Below are positions 9,376-18,634 of a stretch of 64,000 bases of DNA, piece after piece. The stretch's first letter is position 1. Every line of letters starts with the position of its first letter. A model generated the notes under the pieces. The model was given only the letters and a program-made list of their open reading frames with translations. It had not been told where the DNA came from and searched no databases. The stretch is from Pseudomonas frederiksbergensis (GTDB lineage Bacteria; Pseudomonadota; Gammaproteobacteria; Pseudomonadales; Pseudomonadaceae). The stretch lies in assembly GCF_003732275.1 (NCBI RefSeq), contig NZ_MOBM01000002.1:186001-250000 (forward strand), written 5' to 3'. A program made the position numbers and the translations under genes.

Positions 9376-11067
9376 ATGCAAACCTGGCAACAGCTCTACA
9401 GCCCGCTCGGCAGTCTCGGCGTGTCCGCACTCGCGGCCGTCATCCCCATCGTATTTTTCTTCCTGGCTTTGGCCGTATTCCGCCTCAAAGGCCACGTGGC
9501 CGGCAGCATTACCCTCGCGCTGTCGATTGCCGTGGCAATCTTCGCGTTCCAGATGCCGGTCGATATGGCCTTCGCGGCAGCCGGATATGGCTTCGCCTAC
9601 GGCTTGTGGCCGATTGCGTGGATCATCGTGGCAGCGGTATTCCTCTACAAACTGACGGTCAAAAGCGGCCAGTTCGAAGTGATCCGCAGCTCGGTGCTGT
9701 CGATCACCGACGACCAACGCCTGCAAGTGCTGCTGATCGGCTTTTGCTTCGGCGCCTTCCTGGAAGGTGCCGCCGGTTTTGGCGCACCGGTAGCGATTAC
9801 CGCCGCGCTGCTGGTAGGACTGGGTTTCAACCCGCTGTATGCCGCCGGCCTGTGTCTGATCGCCAACACTGCGCCGGTGGCCTTTGGCGCATTGGGGATT
9901 CCGATCATCGTCGCCGGGCAAGTCACCGGTATAGACGCGTTCAAGATTGGCGCCATGGCCGGTCGGCAACTGCCATTGTTGTCGGTGTTCGTGCCGTTCT
10001 GGCTGGTGTTCATGATGGATGGCCTGCGCGGCGTTCGGGAAACCTGGCCTGCCGCACTGGTGGCCGGTTTGAGCTTTGCCGTCACCCAATACTTCACTTC
10101 GAACTTCATTGGCCCGGAGTTGCCGGACATCACCTCGGCGCTGGTCAGCCTGATTTCTCTAACCCTGTTCCTGAAAGTCTGGCAGCCAAAACGCGCCGCA
10201 GGCGCACACATCGTCGGCGCCGTCTCGGCTTCCGTGGTGTCCAGCGCCGGTGGTTTCGGCCAGAAACGCACCACCGTGGCTTCGCCTTACAGCCTGGGGG
10301 AAATTTTCAAAGCCTGGTCGCCGTTCCTGATCCTCACCGTGCTGGTCACGATCTGGACGCTGAAACCGTTCAAGGCCATGTTCGCTGCAGGTGGCTCGAT
10401 GTATAGCTGGGTGTTCAACTTCGCTATCCCGCACCTGGATCAAATGGTGATCAAGATCGCACCGATCGTGACCGCCCCAACGGCGATGCCGGCGGTGTTC
10501 AAACTCGATCCGGTTTCCGCGACCGGCACGGCAATTTTCTTCTCCGCGCTGATCTCGATGCTGGTGCTGAAGATCAATCCGAGAACTGGTCTGACCACTT
10601 TAAAAGAGACCTTTTACGAACTGCGCTGGCCGATCTTGTCCATCGGCATGGTGCTGGCCTTTGCCTTCGTCACCAACTACTCGGGCATGTCGTCGACCAT
10701 GGCTCTGGTGCTGGCAGGCACGGGTGCGGCATTCCCGTTCTTCTCGCCATTCCTCGGCTGGCTCGGCGTGTTCCTGACCGGTTCCGATACCTCGTCCAAC
10801 GCGCTGTTCAGTTCGCTGCAAGCAACAACCGCGCACCAGATCGGCGTCAATGACACCTTGCTGGTGGCGGCGAATACCAGTGGCGGCGTGACCGGCAAGA
10901 TGATTTCGCCGCAATCGATCGCCGTGGCCTGTGCCGCAACCGGCTTGGTGGGCAAGGAATCGGATCTGTTCCGCTTCACCCTCAAGCACAGCCTATTCTT
11001 TGCAACGATCGTAGGCCTGATCACTTTGGCTCAGGCCTACTGGTTCACCGGCATGCTGGTGCACTAA
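9376..11067 (+). CDS. lldP: L-lactate permease
   Basis: 563-residue inner-membrane lactate/proton symporter of the LctP family, which imports L- and D-lactate and glycolate. About 12-14 hydrophobic helices are spread over the whole length. Family motifs include [20 protein letters not shown] and [19 protein letters not shown]. First gene of the lactate operon, directly behind the LldR operator. The hairpin at 11094-11118 separates it from the oxidase genes, so expression may drop after this gene. Confidence 0.97.
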   Translation: MQTWQQLYSPLGSLGVSALAAVIPIVFFFLALAVFRLKGHVAGSITLALSIAVAIFAFQMPVDMAFAAAGYGFAYGLWPIAWIIVAAVFLYKLTVKSGQFEVIRSSVLSITDDQRLQVLLIGFCFGAFLEGAAGFGAPVAITAALLVGLGFNPLYAAGLCLIANTAPVAFGALGIPIIVAGQVTGIDAFKIGAMAGRQLPLLSVFVPFWLVFMMDGLRGVRETWPAALVAGLSFAVTQYFTSNFIGPELPDITSALVSLISLTLFLKVWQPKRAAGAHIVGAVSASVVSSAGGFGQKRTTVASPYSLGEIFKAWSPFLILTVLVTIWTLKPFKAMFAAGGSMYSWVFNFAIPHLDQMVIKIAPIVTAPTAMPAVFKLDPVSATGTAIFFSALISMLVLKINPRTGLTTLKETFYELRWPILSIGMVLAFAFVTNYSGMSSTMALVLAGTGAAFPFFSPFLGWLGVFLTGSDTSSNALFSSLQATTAHQIGVNDTLLVAANTSGGVTGKMISPQSIAVACAATGLVGKESDLFRFTLKHSLFFATIVGLITLAQAYWFTGMLVH

Positions 11068-11093
11068 GAACTACACGCGACACGGAAAAAACC

Positions 11094-11118
11094 GACGCCG
11101 GGTTACGCCCCCGGCGTC
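11094..11118 (+). terminator. Hairpin after lldP
   Basis: GACGCCGGG/CCCGGCGTC forms a 9-bp stem (11094-11102, 11110-11118) in the 151-bp gap between lldP and lutA. No T-run follows, so it may instead stabilise or attenuate the transcript. Confidence 0.5.
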
Positions 11119-11218
11119 AGCTATTCACAACCGGGTCTGCAAGGCTGCTGAAAGCTTCCCTCACTATATTCAGCAGCCTCAGCGGACGGATAACCGGGAC
11201 CACCCGGAGACACGCCTG

Positions 11219-12043
11219 ATGAGCGAGCTTTTTTACAACGCTGTGCCGAACGCGACCCGCGTCGCCCCGCCACTGCCCGAGCCTCGGCAATACCCCAGCG
11301 AAAAACCGTCACGGGTCTACCTGTTCGGGACTTGCGTGGTGGACTTGTTCTACCCCGAAGCCGGGATGGACGCGATACACCTGCTGGAACGCGAAGGCAT
11401 TCGTGTCGAATACCCGCAAGGGCAAAGCTGTTGCGGGCAACCAGCCTACACCTCGGGTTACACCGAACAGGCCCGGACCGTGGCGCGCTCGCAACTGGCG
11501 CTGTTTGCCGGCGATTATCCGGTGGTGGTGCCGTCGGGATCCTGCGCGGGCATGTTGCGCGAACATTACGCCGACTTGTTCAAGGACGAGCCGCAAACGC
11601 TGAAACAGGTCCAGGCCCTCGCGGCCAGGACTTATGAACTGGCGGAGTTCCTGCTGTTTGTCTGCAAGGTGCAGCTCAAGGACAGCGGCGAACCGGTAAA
11701 AGTGGCGTTGCACACGTCGTGTTCGGCACGTCGAGAAATGAACACCCACCTGCACGGCCGTGAGTTGTTGGCGCAGCTAAGCAATGTGGAGCGAGTCGAC
11801 CACAGCCACGAAAGTGAATGCTGTGGCTTTGGTGGGACTTTCAGCGTCCGTATGCCAGATATTTCCGGCGCGATGGTGGCTGACAAGACCCGGGCGTTGA
11901 AGGAATCCGGCGCGCACAAGGTACTCAGTGCCGACTGCGGTTGTCTGATGAACATCAATGGCTCGTTGGAGAAACAGCAGGAAGCGTTGCGCGGTCAGCA
12001 TCTGGCCAGCTTCCTGTGGCAGCGTACCGGAGGTGCCCGATGA
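11219..12043 (+). CDS. lutA: L-lactate oxidation subunit LutA/LldE (CCG-domain Fe-S protein)
   Basis: 274-residue subunit of the three-part LutABC (LldEFG) L-lactate dehydrogenase that feeds electrons to the respiratory chain. Two CCG domains are visible: SCCGQPAYTSGY near residue 70 and ECCGFGGTFS near residue 200, which bind an Fe-S cluster and link to heterodisulfide-reductase-like electron carriers. The TGA overlaps the ATG of lutB (ATGA), so the genes are translationally coupled. Confidence 0.95.
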   Translation: MSELFYNAVPNATRVAPPLPEPRQYPSEKPSRVYLFGTCVVDLFYPEAGMDAIHLLEREGIRVEYPQGQSCCGQPAYTSGYTEQARTVARSQLALFAGDYPVVVPSGSCAGMLREHYADLFKDEPQTLKQVQALAARTYELAEFLLFVCKVQLKDSGEPVKVALHTSCSARREMNTHLHGRELLAQLSNVERVDHSHESECCGFGGTFSVRMPDISGAMVADKTRALKESGAHKVLSADCGCLMNINGSLEKQQEALRGQHLASFLWQRTGGAR

Positions 12044-13494
12044 GCACTTCCACGATTATTCCTACGGTTGCCGTAGAAGAAGATTTTCGCGCCCGGGCTC
12101 ACAAGGCTTTGGCTGACACGCAACTGCGAAACAACTTTCGCAGCGCGATGGACTCACTGATGAGCAAGCGGGCAGCGTCCTTCAGCGATGCCTTTGAGCG
12201 AGAACATTTGCGAGCGCTGGGTAATGCTGTCCGCGCCCGTGCTTTATCCAAGTTGCCCGACCTGCTCGAGCAGCTTGAACAGAACCTGACCCGCAACGGT
12301 GTGACAGTGCATTGGGCGGAAACGGTGGACGAGGCCAATGGCATCGTCTTATCGATCATCCGCGCTCACGAGGCGCGGCAAGTGATCAAGGGCAAATCGA
12401 TGGTCAGCGAAGAGATGGAGATGAACCATGTCCTCGCGGCTCAAGGCATTGAATGCCTGGAGTCGGACATGGGCGAATTCATCGTCCAGCTCGACCACGA
12501 GAAGCCTTCACACATCATTATGCCGGCGATCCACAAGAATGCCGGTCAGGTCGCGTCCTTGTTCCACGACAAACTTGGCGTGGAGTACACCAAGGACGTA
12601 GACCAACTCATTCAGATCGGTCGCAAAGTCTTGCGACAGAAATTCTTTGAAGCTGACATCGGCGTTTCCGGCGTCAACTTCGCCGTGGCCGAAACCGGCA
12701 CTCTAGTGCTGGTGGAAAACGAAGGCAACGGGCGCATGTCGACCACCGTGCCGCCCGTACACATTGCCGTCACGGGCATCGAGAAAGTCGTCGAAAACCT
12801 GCGGGACGTTGTACCGCTGTTGTCGCTGCTGACCCGCTCGGCTCTCGGCCAGCCCATCACCACCTACGTCAACATGATCTCCGGCCCGCGCAAGGAACAT
12901 GAACTCGACGGCCCGCAGGAAGTGCATCTGGTATTGCTCGACAACGGTCGCAGCCAAGCGTTTGCCGACAGCGAATTGCGCCAGACCCTGAACTGCATCC
13001 GCTGCGGCGCCTGTATGAATCATTGCCCGGTCTACACCCGAATCGGCGGCCATGCCTATGGGGAGGTTTACCCTGGGCCTATCGGAAAAATCATCACCCC
13101 GCACATGGTCGGCCTGGCGAAAGTCCCCGACCACCCAAGTGCGTCTTCGTTATGTGGTGCTTGCGGTGAAGTCTGCCCGGTAAAAATTCCGATCCCCGCG
13201 TTGCTGCGTCGCCTACGGGAAGAGAACGTCAAAGCGCCGGACACCCCGCATCAAGTCATGCGCGGCCAGGGCAGCAAATTCTCACGCAAAGAACGGTTTA
13301 TCTGGAACGCCTGGGCGAAGCTCAACAGCTCGCCAACGCTCTATCGCCTGTTCGGCTTCTTCGCCACTCGCCTGCGCGCGCTGACGCCGAGCAACGTCGG
13401 CCCGTGGACCCAGAACCACAGCGCACCGAAACCCGCCGCCCGTTCACTGCATGACATGGCCCGCGAGCATTTGGCCAAACAGGGAGACCGCTGA
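12040..13494 (+). CDS. lutB: L-lactate oxidation subunit LutB/LldF (ferredoxin-type)
   Basis: 484-residue iron-sulfur subunit of the LutABC lactate oxidase. The N-terminal LUD domain spans about residues 70-290. Two 4Fe-4S motifs follow, CIRCGACMNHCP (from residue 319) and CGACGEVCP (about 370). The C-terminal tail is basic. ATG at 12040 overlaps the lutA stop and is preferred over an in-frame ATG 99 bp upstream that lies within lutA. The lutC ATG overlaps its stop in the same way. Confidence 0.95.
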   Translation: MSTSTIIPTVAVEEDFRARAHKALADTQLRNNFRSAMDSLMSKRAASFSDAFEREHLRALGNAVRARALSKLPDLLEQLEQNLTRNGVTVHWAETVDEANGIVLSIIRAHEARQVIKGKSMVSEEMEMNHVLAAQGIECLESDMGEFIVQLDHEKPSHIIMPAIHKNAGQVASLFHDKLGVEYTKDVDQLIQIGRKVLRQKFFEADIGVSGVNFAVAETGTLVLVENEGNGRMSTTVPPVHIAVTGIEKVVENLRDVVPLLSLLTRSALGQPITTYVNMISGPRKEHELDGPQEVHLVLLDNGRSQAFADSELRQTLNCIRCGACMNHCPVYTRIGGHAYGEVYPGPIGKIITPHMVGLAKVPDHPSASSLCGACGEVCPVKIPIPALLRRLREENVKAPDTPHQVMRGQGSKFSRKERFIWNAWAKLNSSPTLYRLFGFFATRLRALTPSNVGPWTQNHSAPKPAARSLHDMAREHLAKQGDR

Positions 13495-14165
13495 TGAGCG
13501 CCAAGCAAAATATCCTCGCCAAATTGCGCAACAGTCTGACGGGCACCACGCCGGTGCCTGACAACTTCGATGTCGAATTGGTGACCGAGCCCTACACCTA
13601 CGCGCCCGAACAACGCATCCCGCAACTGCGCAAACTGATGGAGGCGGTGCATACCGAAATTCATCTGACGTCTGGAGATGGCTGGCCCGAATTGCTGGTG
13701 CAACTGCTGCAGGCTCGCCAACTGCCGAGCCTGTTGATTGCGCCGACGACACCTCACGGTCAACGCATCACTCAGCATTGGGCGAAAAATCCTGGCCTGC
13801 CAGCGCTCAAGGCCTACGACCGCCCGGTCGAGGAATGGAAAGCCGAGTTCTTCAACGACACCCCGGCCAGCCTGACCACCACCCTCGGCGCGATCGCCGC
13901 GACAGGCAGCCTGATTATCTGGCCGACGCGGGAAGAACCGCGCCTGATGAGCCTGGTGCCGCCGGTGCATTTCGCCCTGCTCAAGGCCAGTGAAATCCGC
14001 GACAACTTCTATCAGGTGCAGCAGGAGTTCGAATGGGCCCAAGGCATGCCGACCAACGCCTTGCTGGTGTCCGGCCCGTCGAAGACTGCCGACATCGAAC
14101 AAATACTGGCCTACGGCGCCCACGGCCCGAAAGACCTGGTCGTTCTGATCCTGGAGGACCAATGA
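13494..14165 (+). CDS. lutC: L-lactate oxidation subunit LutC/LldG (LUD domain)
   Basis: 223-residue third subunit of the lactate oxidase with a LUD (DUF162) domain. Typical segments are LGAIAATGSLIIWPT and SGPSKTADIEQILAYGAHGP. No cysteine cluster is present, as usual for this subunit. It overlaps lutB upstream and the D-lactate dehydrogenase gene downstream (ATGA), so all four oxidase genes form one coupled unit. Confidence 0.94.
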   Translation: MSAKQNILAKLRNSLTGTTPVPDNFDVELVTEPYTYAPEQRIPQLRKLMEAVHTEIHLTSGDGWPELLVQLLQARQLPSLLIAPTTPHGQRITQHWAKNPGLPALKAYDRPVEEWKAEFFNDTPASLTTTLGAIAATGSLIIWPTREEPRLMSLVPPVHFALLKASEIRDNFYQVQQEFEWAQGMPTNALLVSGPSKTADIEQILAYGAHGPKDLVVLILEDQ

Positions 14166-16972
14166 GTCTACCGATGGCTTTCCTGCGAGATGCACAACAA
14201 CTGATTCCTCAGGCACGACGTTTCGACGATCCGCTGTCGACCTTGGCCTTCGGCACCGACGCCAGTTTCTACCGGCTGATTCCGAAACTGGTGATCCGCG
14301 TCGAGTCCGAAGACGAAGTGGTGGCGCTGCTCAAACTGGCGCAACGGGATCAGGTCCCGGTGACCTTCCGCGCCGCCGGCACCAGCCTGTCTGGCCAGGC
14401 CATCAGCGATTCGGTGCTGATCGTGCTGGGCGATAACTGGAACGGTCGCGAGATTCGCGGGCAAGGAACACAGATCCGTCTGCAACCGGGCGTGATCGGT
14501 GCCCAGGCCAACGCCTGGCTGGCACCGTTCGGACGCAAGATCGGCCCAGACCCGGCGTCGATCAACGCCTGCAAAATCGGCGGCATCGTCGCCAACAATG
14601 CCAGTGGCATGTGCTGCGGCACGGCGCAAAACACCTATCACACACTGGCAGGGATTCGTCTGGTGCTGGCCGATGGCAGCCGTCTCGATACCGAAGACGC
14701 CGCCAGTGTCGCAGCCTTCCGGGAGAGCCACGCCAAACTGCTGGAACGTCTGAAGACGTTGGGCCGCGAGACCCGCGCCAATGCCGAACTGGCTGCCAAA
14801 ATTCGCCACAAATACCGTCTGAAAAATACCACCGGGCTGTCACTCAATGCGCTGGTGGATTTCGACGAGCCTGTGGATATCTTGAGCCACTTGCTGGTGG
14901 GCTCCGAAGGCACGCTCGGGTTTATCAGCGCGGTGACTTACGACACGGTGATCGACCACCCGAACAAGGCGTCGGCGCTGATCGTGTTCCCGGATGTAGA
15001 AACCTGCTGCAACGCCGTCACCGTGCTGAAAAGCCAACCTGTATCGGCGGTGGAACTGCTGGACCGTCGCAGCCTGCGCTCGGTGCAGGACAAGCCCGGC
15101 ATGCCGGCTTTCGTACAACAATTGTCGACCAATGCCTGCGCCCTGCTGATCGAATCCCGCGCCGCCTCTTCCACTTTGCTCCAGGAACAACTGACGCAAA
15201 TCATGGCGTCGCTGACCGGCTTCCCGGTGGAGAAGCAAGTCGACTTCACCGAAGACCCGCTGGAAAACGCCCGACTCTGGGCAATCCGCAAGGACACCTT
15301 CCCTGCCGTCGGCGCGGTGCGCAAAACCGGTACCACGGTGATCATCGAAGACGTGACCTTCCCGGTCGAACAACTGGCCAGCGGCGTCAACCGCTTGATC
15401 GAGCTGTTCGACAAACACCACTACGACGAAGCGATCCTTTTCGGACACGCCCTGGAAGGCAATCTGCACTTCGTCTTCACCCAAGGCTTCAACAGTACGG
15501 AAGAAGTCGCACGCTACCAGGCGTTCATGGACGACGTGGCGCAGTTGGTAGCCGTTGAATTCGGCGGCTCGCTGAAAGCCGAACATGGCACCGGTCGCAA
15601 CATGGCGCCCTTCGTCGAACTGGAATGGGGCAGCGACGCTTACCAGTTGATGTGGCAGCTCAAACGCCTGCTCGACCCTAACGGCATTCTCAACCCGGAC
15701 GTGGTGCTCAGCGACGATCCGCAGATCCACCTCAAGCATCTGAAGCCGCTGCCCGCCGCCGATGAGATTGTGGATAAGTGCATCGAATGCGGCTTCTGCG
15801 AACCGGTGTGCCCGTCGAAAGGCCTGACGCTGACCCCGCGCCAACGCATCGTGATCTGGCGTGACATTCAAGCGAAGAAACGCGCCGGCACAGACACCAG
15901 CGAACTGGAACAGGCCTACGAATACCAAGGCATCGATACGTGCGCTGCGACAGGCCTGTGTGCACAACGTTGCCCTGTAGGAATCAATACCGGCGAGCTG
16001 GTGAAAAAGCTCCGCGGCCGCACAGCGACGCATACGAAAACCGTCAACTGGATTGAAGGAAATTTCGCTACCGCGTTGCAAGGTGCGCGCTTCACCTTGC
16101 ACGTCGCCAACGGTGCGCGGATGTTGCTGGGGGCGCCACGCCTGGCGAAGCTGTCGGCATCGCTGACGCGGCTGTCCAAGGGTCAGGTTCCGCAATGGAC
16201 CAACGCCATGCCACAGCCGGAAAGAGCCATCCGTTTCAGCCCGACCGTGTCGGACGAGCGGCCTCGGGTGGTGTACCTGGCGGCCTGCGTGTCGCGGGTC
16301 ATGGGCCCGGCAGCGGGTGATAAAGAGCAAATGTCGCTGTACGACAAAACCCGTGGCCTATTGGAAAAGGCCGGTTACCAGGTAGTTTTTCCAGACAATC
16401 AGGACAACCTCTGCTGCGGTCAGCCATTCGCCTCCAAGGGTTACGCTGAACAGGCCGAACACAAGCGCCAGGAACTGATCGGCGCACTGCTGCACGCCAG
16501 CCGTGGCGGGCTCGACCCGATCTATTGCGACACCAGCCCCTGCACCTTGCGGCTGGTTCAGGACTTGGGCGACGCGCGGCTGGACCTGTACGACCCGGTG
16601 CGTTTCATCCGCACTCATTTGATGGATCGTCTCGATTTCACCCCCCAGGAAGCGCCGATCGCGGTACACGTCACGTGCAGCACTCAGCATCTCGGTGAGA
16701 GCCAGGCGCTGATCGATCTTGCGCGCAAATGCAGTAAAAACGTGGTCATTCCGGAAGGCATTCACTGCTGCGGTTTTGCTGGTGACAAGGGCTTCACCAC
16801 CCCGGAGTTGAATGCCCATTCGTTGCGCACGCTGAAAGACGCAGTACAGCAATGCAGTGAGGGGATTTCCACCAGCCGCACCTGTGAGATTGGTCTGACA
16901 CAACATGGCGGAATTGACTACCACGGGCTGGTTTATCTGGTGGATCGAGTAACGCAGGCCAGGGCGACCTGA
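14162..16972 (+). CDS. FAD- and Fe-S-containing D-lactate dehydrogenase (Dld-II type)
   Basis: 936-residue NAD-independent D-lactate dehydrogenase that complements the L-specific LutABC. The order is an FAD-binding_4 domain (residues about 40-270, TFRAAGTSLSGQAISD and the GSEGTLGFIS segment), an FAD-linked oxidase C-domain (to about 510, ending near AEHGTGRN), two 4Fe-4S motifs (CIECGFCEPVCP about 540 and CAATGLCAQRCP about 595), then two CCG domains (CCGQPFASKGY about 750, CCGFAGDKGF about 868). ATG at 14162 overlaps the lutC stop. An in-frame codon 129 bp upstream is rejected because it lies in lutC. Confidence 0.95.
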   Translation: MSLPMAFLRDAQQLIPQARRFDDPLSTLAFGTDASFYRLIPKLVIRVESEDEVVALLKLAQRDQVPVTFRAAGTSLSGQAISDSVLIVLGDNWNGREIRGQGTQIRLQPGVIGAQANAWLAPFGRKIGPDPASINACKIGGIVANNASGMCCGTAQNTYHTLAGIRLVLADGSRLDTEDAASVAAFRESHAKLLERLKTLGRETRANAELAAKIRHKYRLKNTTGLSLNALVDFDEPVDILSHLLVGSEGTLGFISAVTYDTVIDHPNKASALIVFPDVETCCNAVTVLKSQPVSAVELLDRRSLRSVQDKPGMPAFVQQLSTNACALLIESRAASSTLLQEQLTQIMASLTGFPVEKQVDFTEDPLENARLWAIRKDTFPAVGAVRKTGTTVIIEDVTFPVEQLASGVNRLIELFDKHHYDEAILFGHALEGNLHFVFTQGFNSTEEVARYQAFMDDVAQLVAVEFGGSLKAEHGTGRNMAPFVELEWGSDAYQLMWQLKRLLDPNGILNPDVVLSDDPQIHLKHLKPLPAADEIVDKCIECGFCEPVCPSKGLTLTPRQRIVIWRDIQAKKRAGTDTSELEQAYEYQGIDTCAATGLCAQRCPVGINTGELVKKLRGRTATHTKTVNWIEGNFATALQGARFTLHVANGARMLLGAPRLAKLSASLTRLSKGQVPQWTNAMPQPERAIRFSPTVSDERPRVVYLAACVSRVMGPAAGDKEQMSLYDKTRGLLEKAGYQVVFPDNQDNLCCGQPFASKGYAEQAEHKRQELIGALLHASRGGLDPIYCDTSPCTLRLVQDLGDARLDLYDPVRFIRTHLMDRLDFTPQEAPIAVHVTCSTQHLGESQALIDLARKCSKNVVIPEGIHCCGFAGDKGFTTPELNAHSLRTLKDAVQQCSEGISTSRTCEIGLTQHGGIDYHGLVYLVDRVTQARAT

Positions 16973-17101
16973 AGAAAAATAGAACCCTGACGCATCGTCG
17001 CAGTCCACCGATCAAGTCCCGCAAACGTGGGACCTTTCCCAAAATTGGCAGCCCGTCCTGATGGCCAGCGATGCCTGGACCCTCAGTTCAAGGAGATACA
17101 C

Positions 17102-17374
17102 ATGAAACGCTCTGTACTGTTAGGTCTGTTCGTTACTGCCTCAATGCTGGCGTCTCCCTCGTTTGCCGCCGAAGACCTCTGTGCGGTCAACTTGAAAACC
17201 ATCGAAAATGCCAAGTCACAGACTCCTCCAGAGATGACTGATCAGGTAATGGAAAGCGTCACGAAAGCCAAAGCCGATCAGGCAAAAGGCACCAAGGAAG
17301 GGACTGATGATTGCATAGCCGAGACCGAACAAACGATCCAGCAACTCAAGAACGCGAACAAAGGCGGGAAGTAA
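17102..17374 (+). CDS. Small secreted protein with two cysteines, paralogue A
   Basis: 90 residues. The signal peptide MKRSVLLGLFVTASMLASPSFA (cleavage after SFA) is followed by a short helical mature domain rich in Lys, Gln and Thr. It has exactly two cysteines, one near each end, which could form a disulfide in the periplasm. It is homologous to the gene at 17681, with matching signal peptide and cysteine spacing. ATG at 17102 has an upstream AAGGAGA. Function unknown. Confidence 0.85.
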   Translation: MKRSVLLGLFVTASMLASPSFAAEDLCAVNLKTIENAKSQTPPEMTDQVMESVTKAKADQAKGTKEGTDDCIAETEQTIQQLKNANKGGK

Positions 17375-17381
17375 TCCAGCA

Positions 17382-17407
17382 CAAGGCCAACCTTCGGGTT
17401 GGCCTTG
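17382..17407 (+). terminator. Terminator-like hairpin after small secreted protein A
   Basis: CAAGGCCAACC-TTCG-GGTTGGCCTTG is a perfect 11-bp stem capped by a stable TTCG tetraloop, 8 bp after the stop codon. The rest of the 306-bp gap to the next gene shows nothing convincing. Confidence 0.8.
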
Positions 17408-17680
17408 TGAGCCATGTAAACCCTAAGCTTGCGGAGCATCAGGCAGACTCACGACTGCTTCGTGGCCGAACGCAGCCTCGCGAGCTCGGCAGCTGCAACA
17501 GATTGCATTTCGTCTTAACTGACTGGCATCAGGCGTTTCTTGTCCCTTTTTCGCACCCGCCTCCCGGAAAAATCTTTCACCCCATCGCCAGCAAAAACAG
17601 AACCCTTGCCCGCCCCCACAGTCCATTTGTTAAGCCCCAATCAGCGTGGCCCATCCCCACCCCCGCTCCAGGAGATACCC

Positions 17681-17956
17681 ATGAAGCGTTCCGCCCTGGC
17701 TGGACTGCTCATCACTGCAACAATGCTGGCCTCCTCCGCATACGCCTCAAACGATAGCGATCAATGCGTAATGAAGCTCCAGGAAGTCAACAGCAAGCTG
17801 TCCAGCGCAGCCACGCTGGACGCCGCCACCAAAGGTGCCGTCACCACCAAAGCCGAACAAGCCAAGGCCGCCCACGCTGCCAACAACGACAAGGAGTGTG
17901 TTTCCCTGACGCAGCAGGCGCTTCAGGACATTCAAAGCCACTTGAATAGCCATTAG
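17681..17956 (+). CDS. Small secreted protein with two cysteines, paralogue B
   Basis: 91 residues. The signal peptide MKRSALAGLLITATMLASSAYA is almost the same as that of the neighbour at 17102. The mature part is a helical, Ala/Lys-rich domain with two cysteines (SDQCVMK and DKECVSL), spaced as in the paralogue. The ATG at 17681 has a GGAG ribosome-binding site 8 bp upstream. The pair looks like a tandem duplication. The fold is probably a disulfide-closed helical hairpin, by inference. Function unknown. Confidence 0.85.
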   Translation: MKRSALAGLLITATMLASSAYASNDSDQCVMKLQEVNSKLSSAATLDAATKGAVTTKAEQAKAAHAANNDKECVSLTQQALQDIQSHLNSH

Positions 17957-18053
17957 CGCCGGGCCGGATAACATGCAGGTAAGGACAGAAGGTCGACTCG
18001 CCGCGCGCATTGGCGTACACTGCGCTTGCCTGCTGGTTACACACAGCAGGTTC

Positions 18054-18447
18054 GGGGCCGTTTAGGATTCGACGCCGGTTGCGAAACTTTAGGTGCATGC
18101 CGAGTTGGTAACAGAACTCGTAAATCCACTGTTGCAACTTTCTATAGTTGCCAATGACGAAACCTACGGGGAATACGCTCTCGCTGCGTAAGCAGCCTTA
18201 GCCCTTCCCTCCTGGTACCTTCGGGTCCAGCAATCATCAGGGGATGTCTGTAAACCCAAAGTGATTGTCATATAGAACAGAATCGCCGTGCAGTACGTTG
18301 TGGACGAAGCGGCTAAAACTTACACAACTCGCCCAAAGCACCCTGCCCGTCGGGTCGCTGAGGGTTAACTTAATAGACACGGCTACGCATGTAGTACCGA
18401 CAGCGGAGTACTGGCGGACGGGGGTTCAAATCCCCCCGGCTCCACCA
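18054..18447 (+). ncRNA. ssrA: tmRNA (ssrA), island insertion site
   Basis: 394-nt transfer-messenger RNA that rescues stalled ribosomes together with SmpB. The 5' end GGGGCCGTTTAGGATTCGAC and the 3' end GGTTCAAATCCCCCCGGC-TCCACCA form the tRNA-like half. The tag reading frame (18150-18191) starts at the resume codon GCC and encodes ANDETYGEYALAA followed by TAA, a typical Pseudomonas tag. The 3' T-arm is the probable attachment site of the adjoining island, whose integrase gene starts 188 bp downstream. Confidence 0.97.
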
Positions 18448-18458
18448 CTTCATCATCT

Positions 18459-18484
18459 AAAGACGTCCACGGACGTCTTTTTTT
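18459..18484 (+). terminator. Intrinsic terminator after ssrA
   Basis: AAAGACGTCC-AC-GGACGTCTTT followed by a T-run lies 11 bp after the mature tmRNA CCA end. It is downstream of the presumed crossover and so is probably supplied by the island, which keeps ssrA expression intact. Confidence 0.9.
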
Positions 18485-18560
18485 GTGCCTGAAATCCAGT
18501 GAATACGGGGGTTTCAGGGCTGCGGGGGGCTTTCCAGGTTTTTTGAGTTCCAGACGGTTT

Positions 18561-18610
18561 GGTATTCCCAATGGTATTCCCGGCTACCCGGCGCTAATCT
18601 TGGGAATACC
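18561..18610. repeat. Left-end integrase arm-type sites
   Basis: TGGTATTCCC occurs twice in direct orientation (boxes from 18561 and 18573, 12 bp apart), followed by the inverted copy TGGGAATACC at 18601-18610. It lies between ssrA and the int ATG and matches a pair at the right end of the island, so it probably binds the integrase or its directionality factor. Confidence 0.72.
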
Positions 18611-18634
18611 AAAAGGTGTCATGGAGTACTTCTC

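Noticed and set aside
18265..18492. 75-codon frame across the ssrA 3' end
   Set aside because: Lies in the tmRNA body and its terminator.
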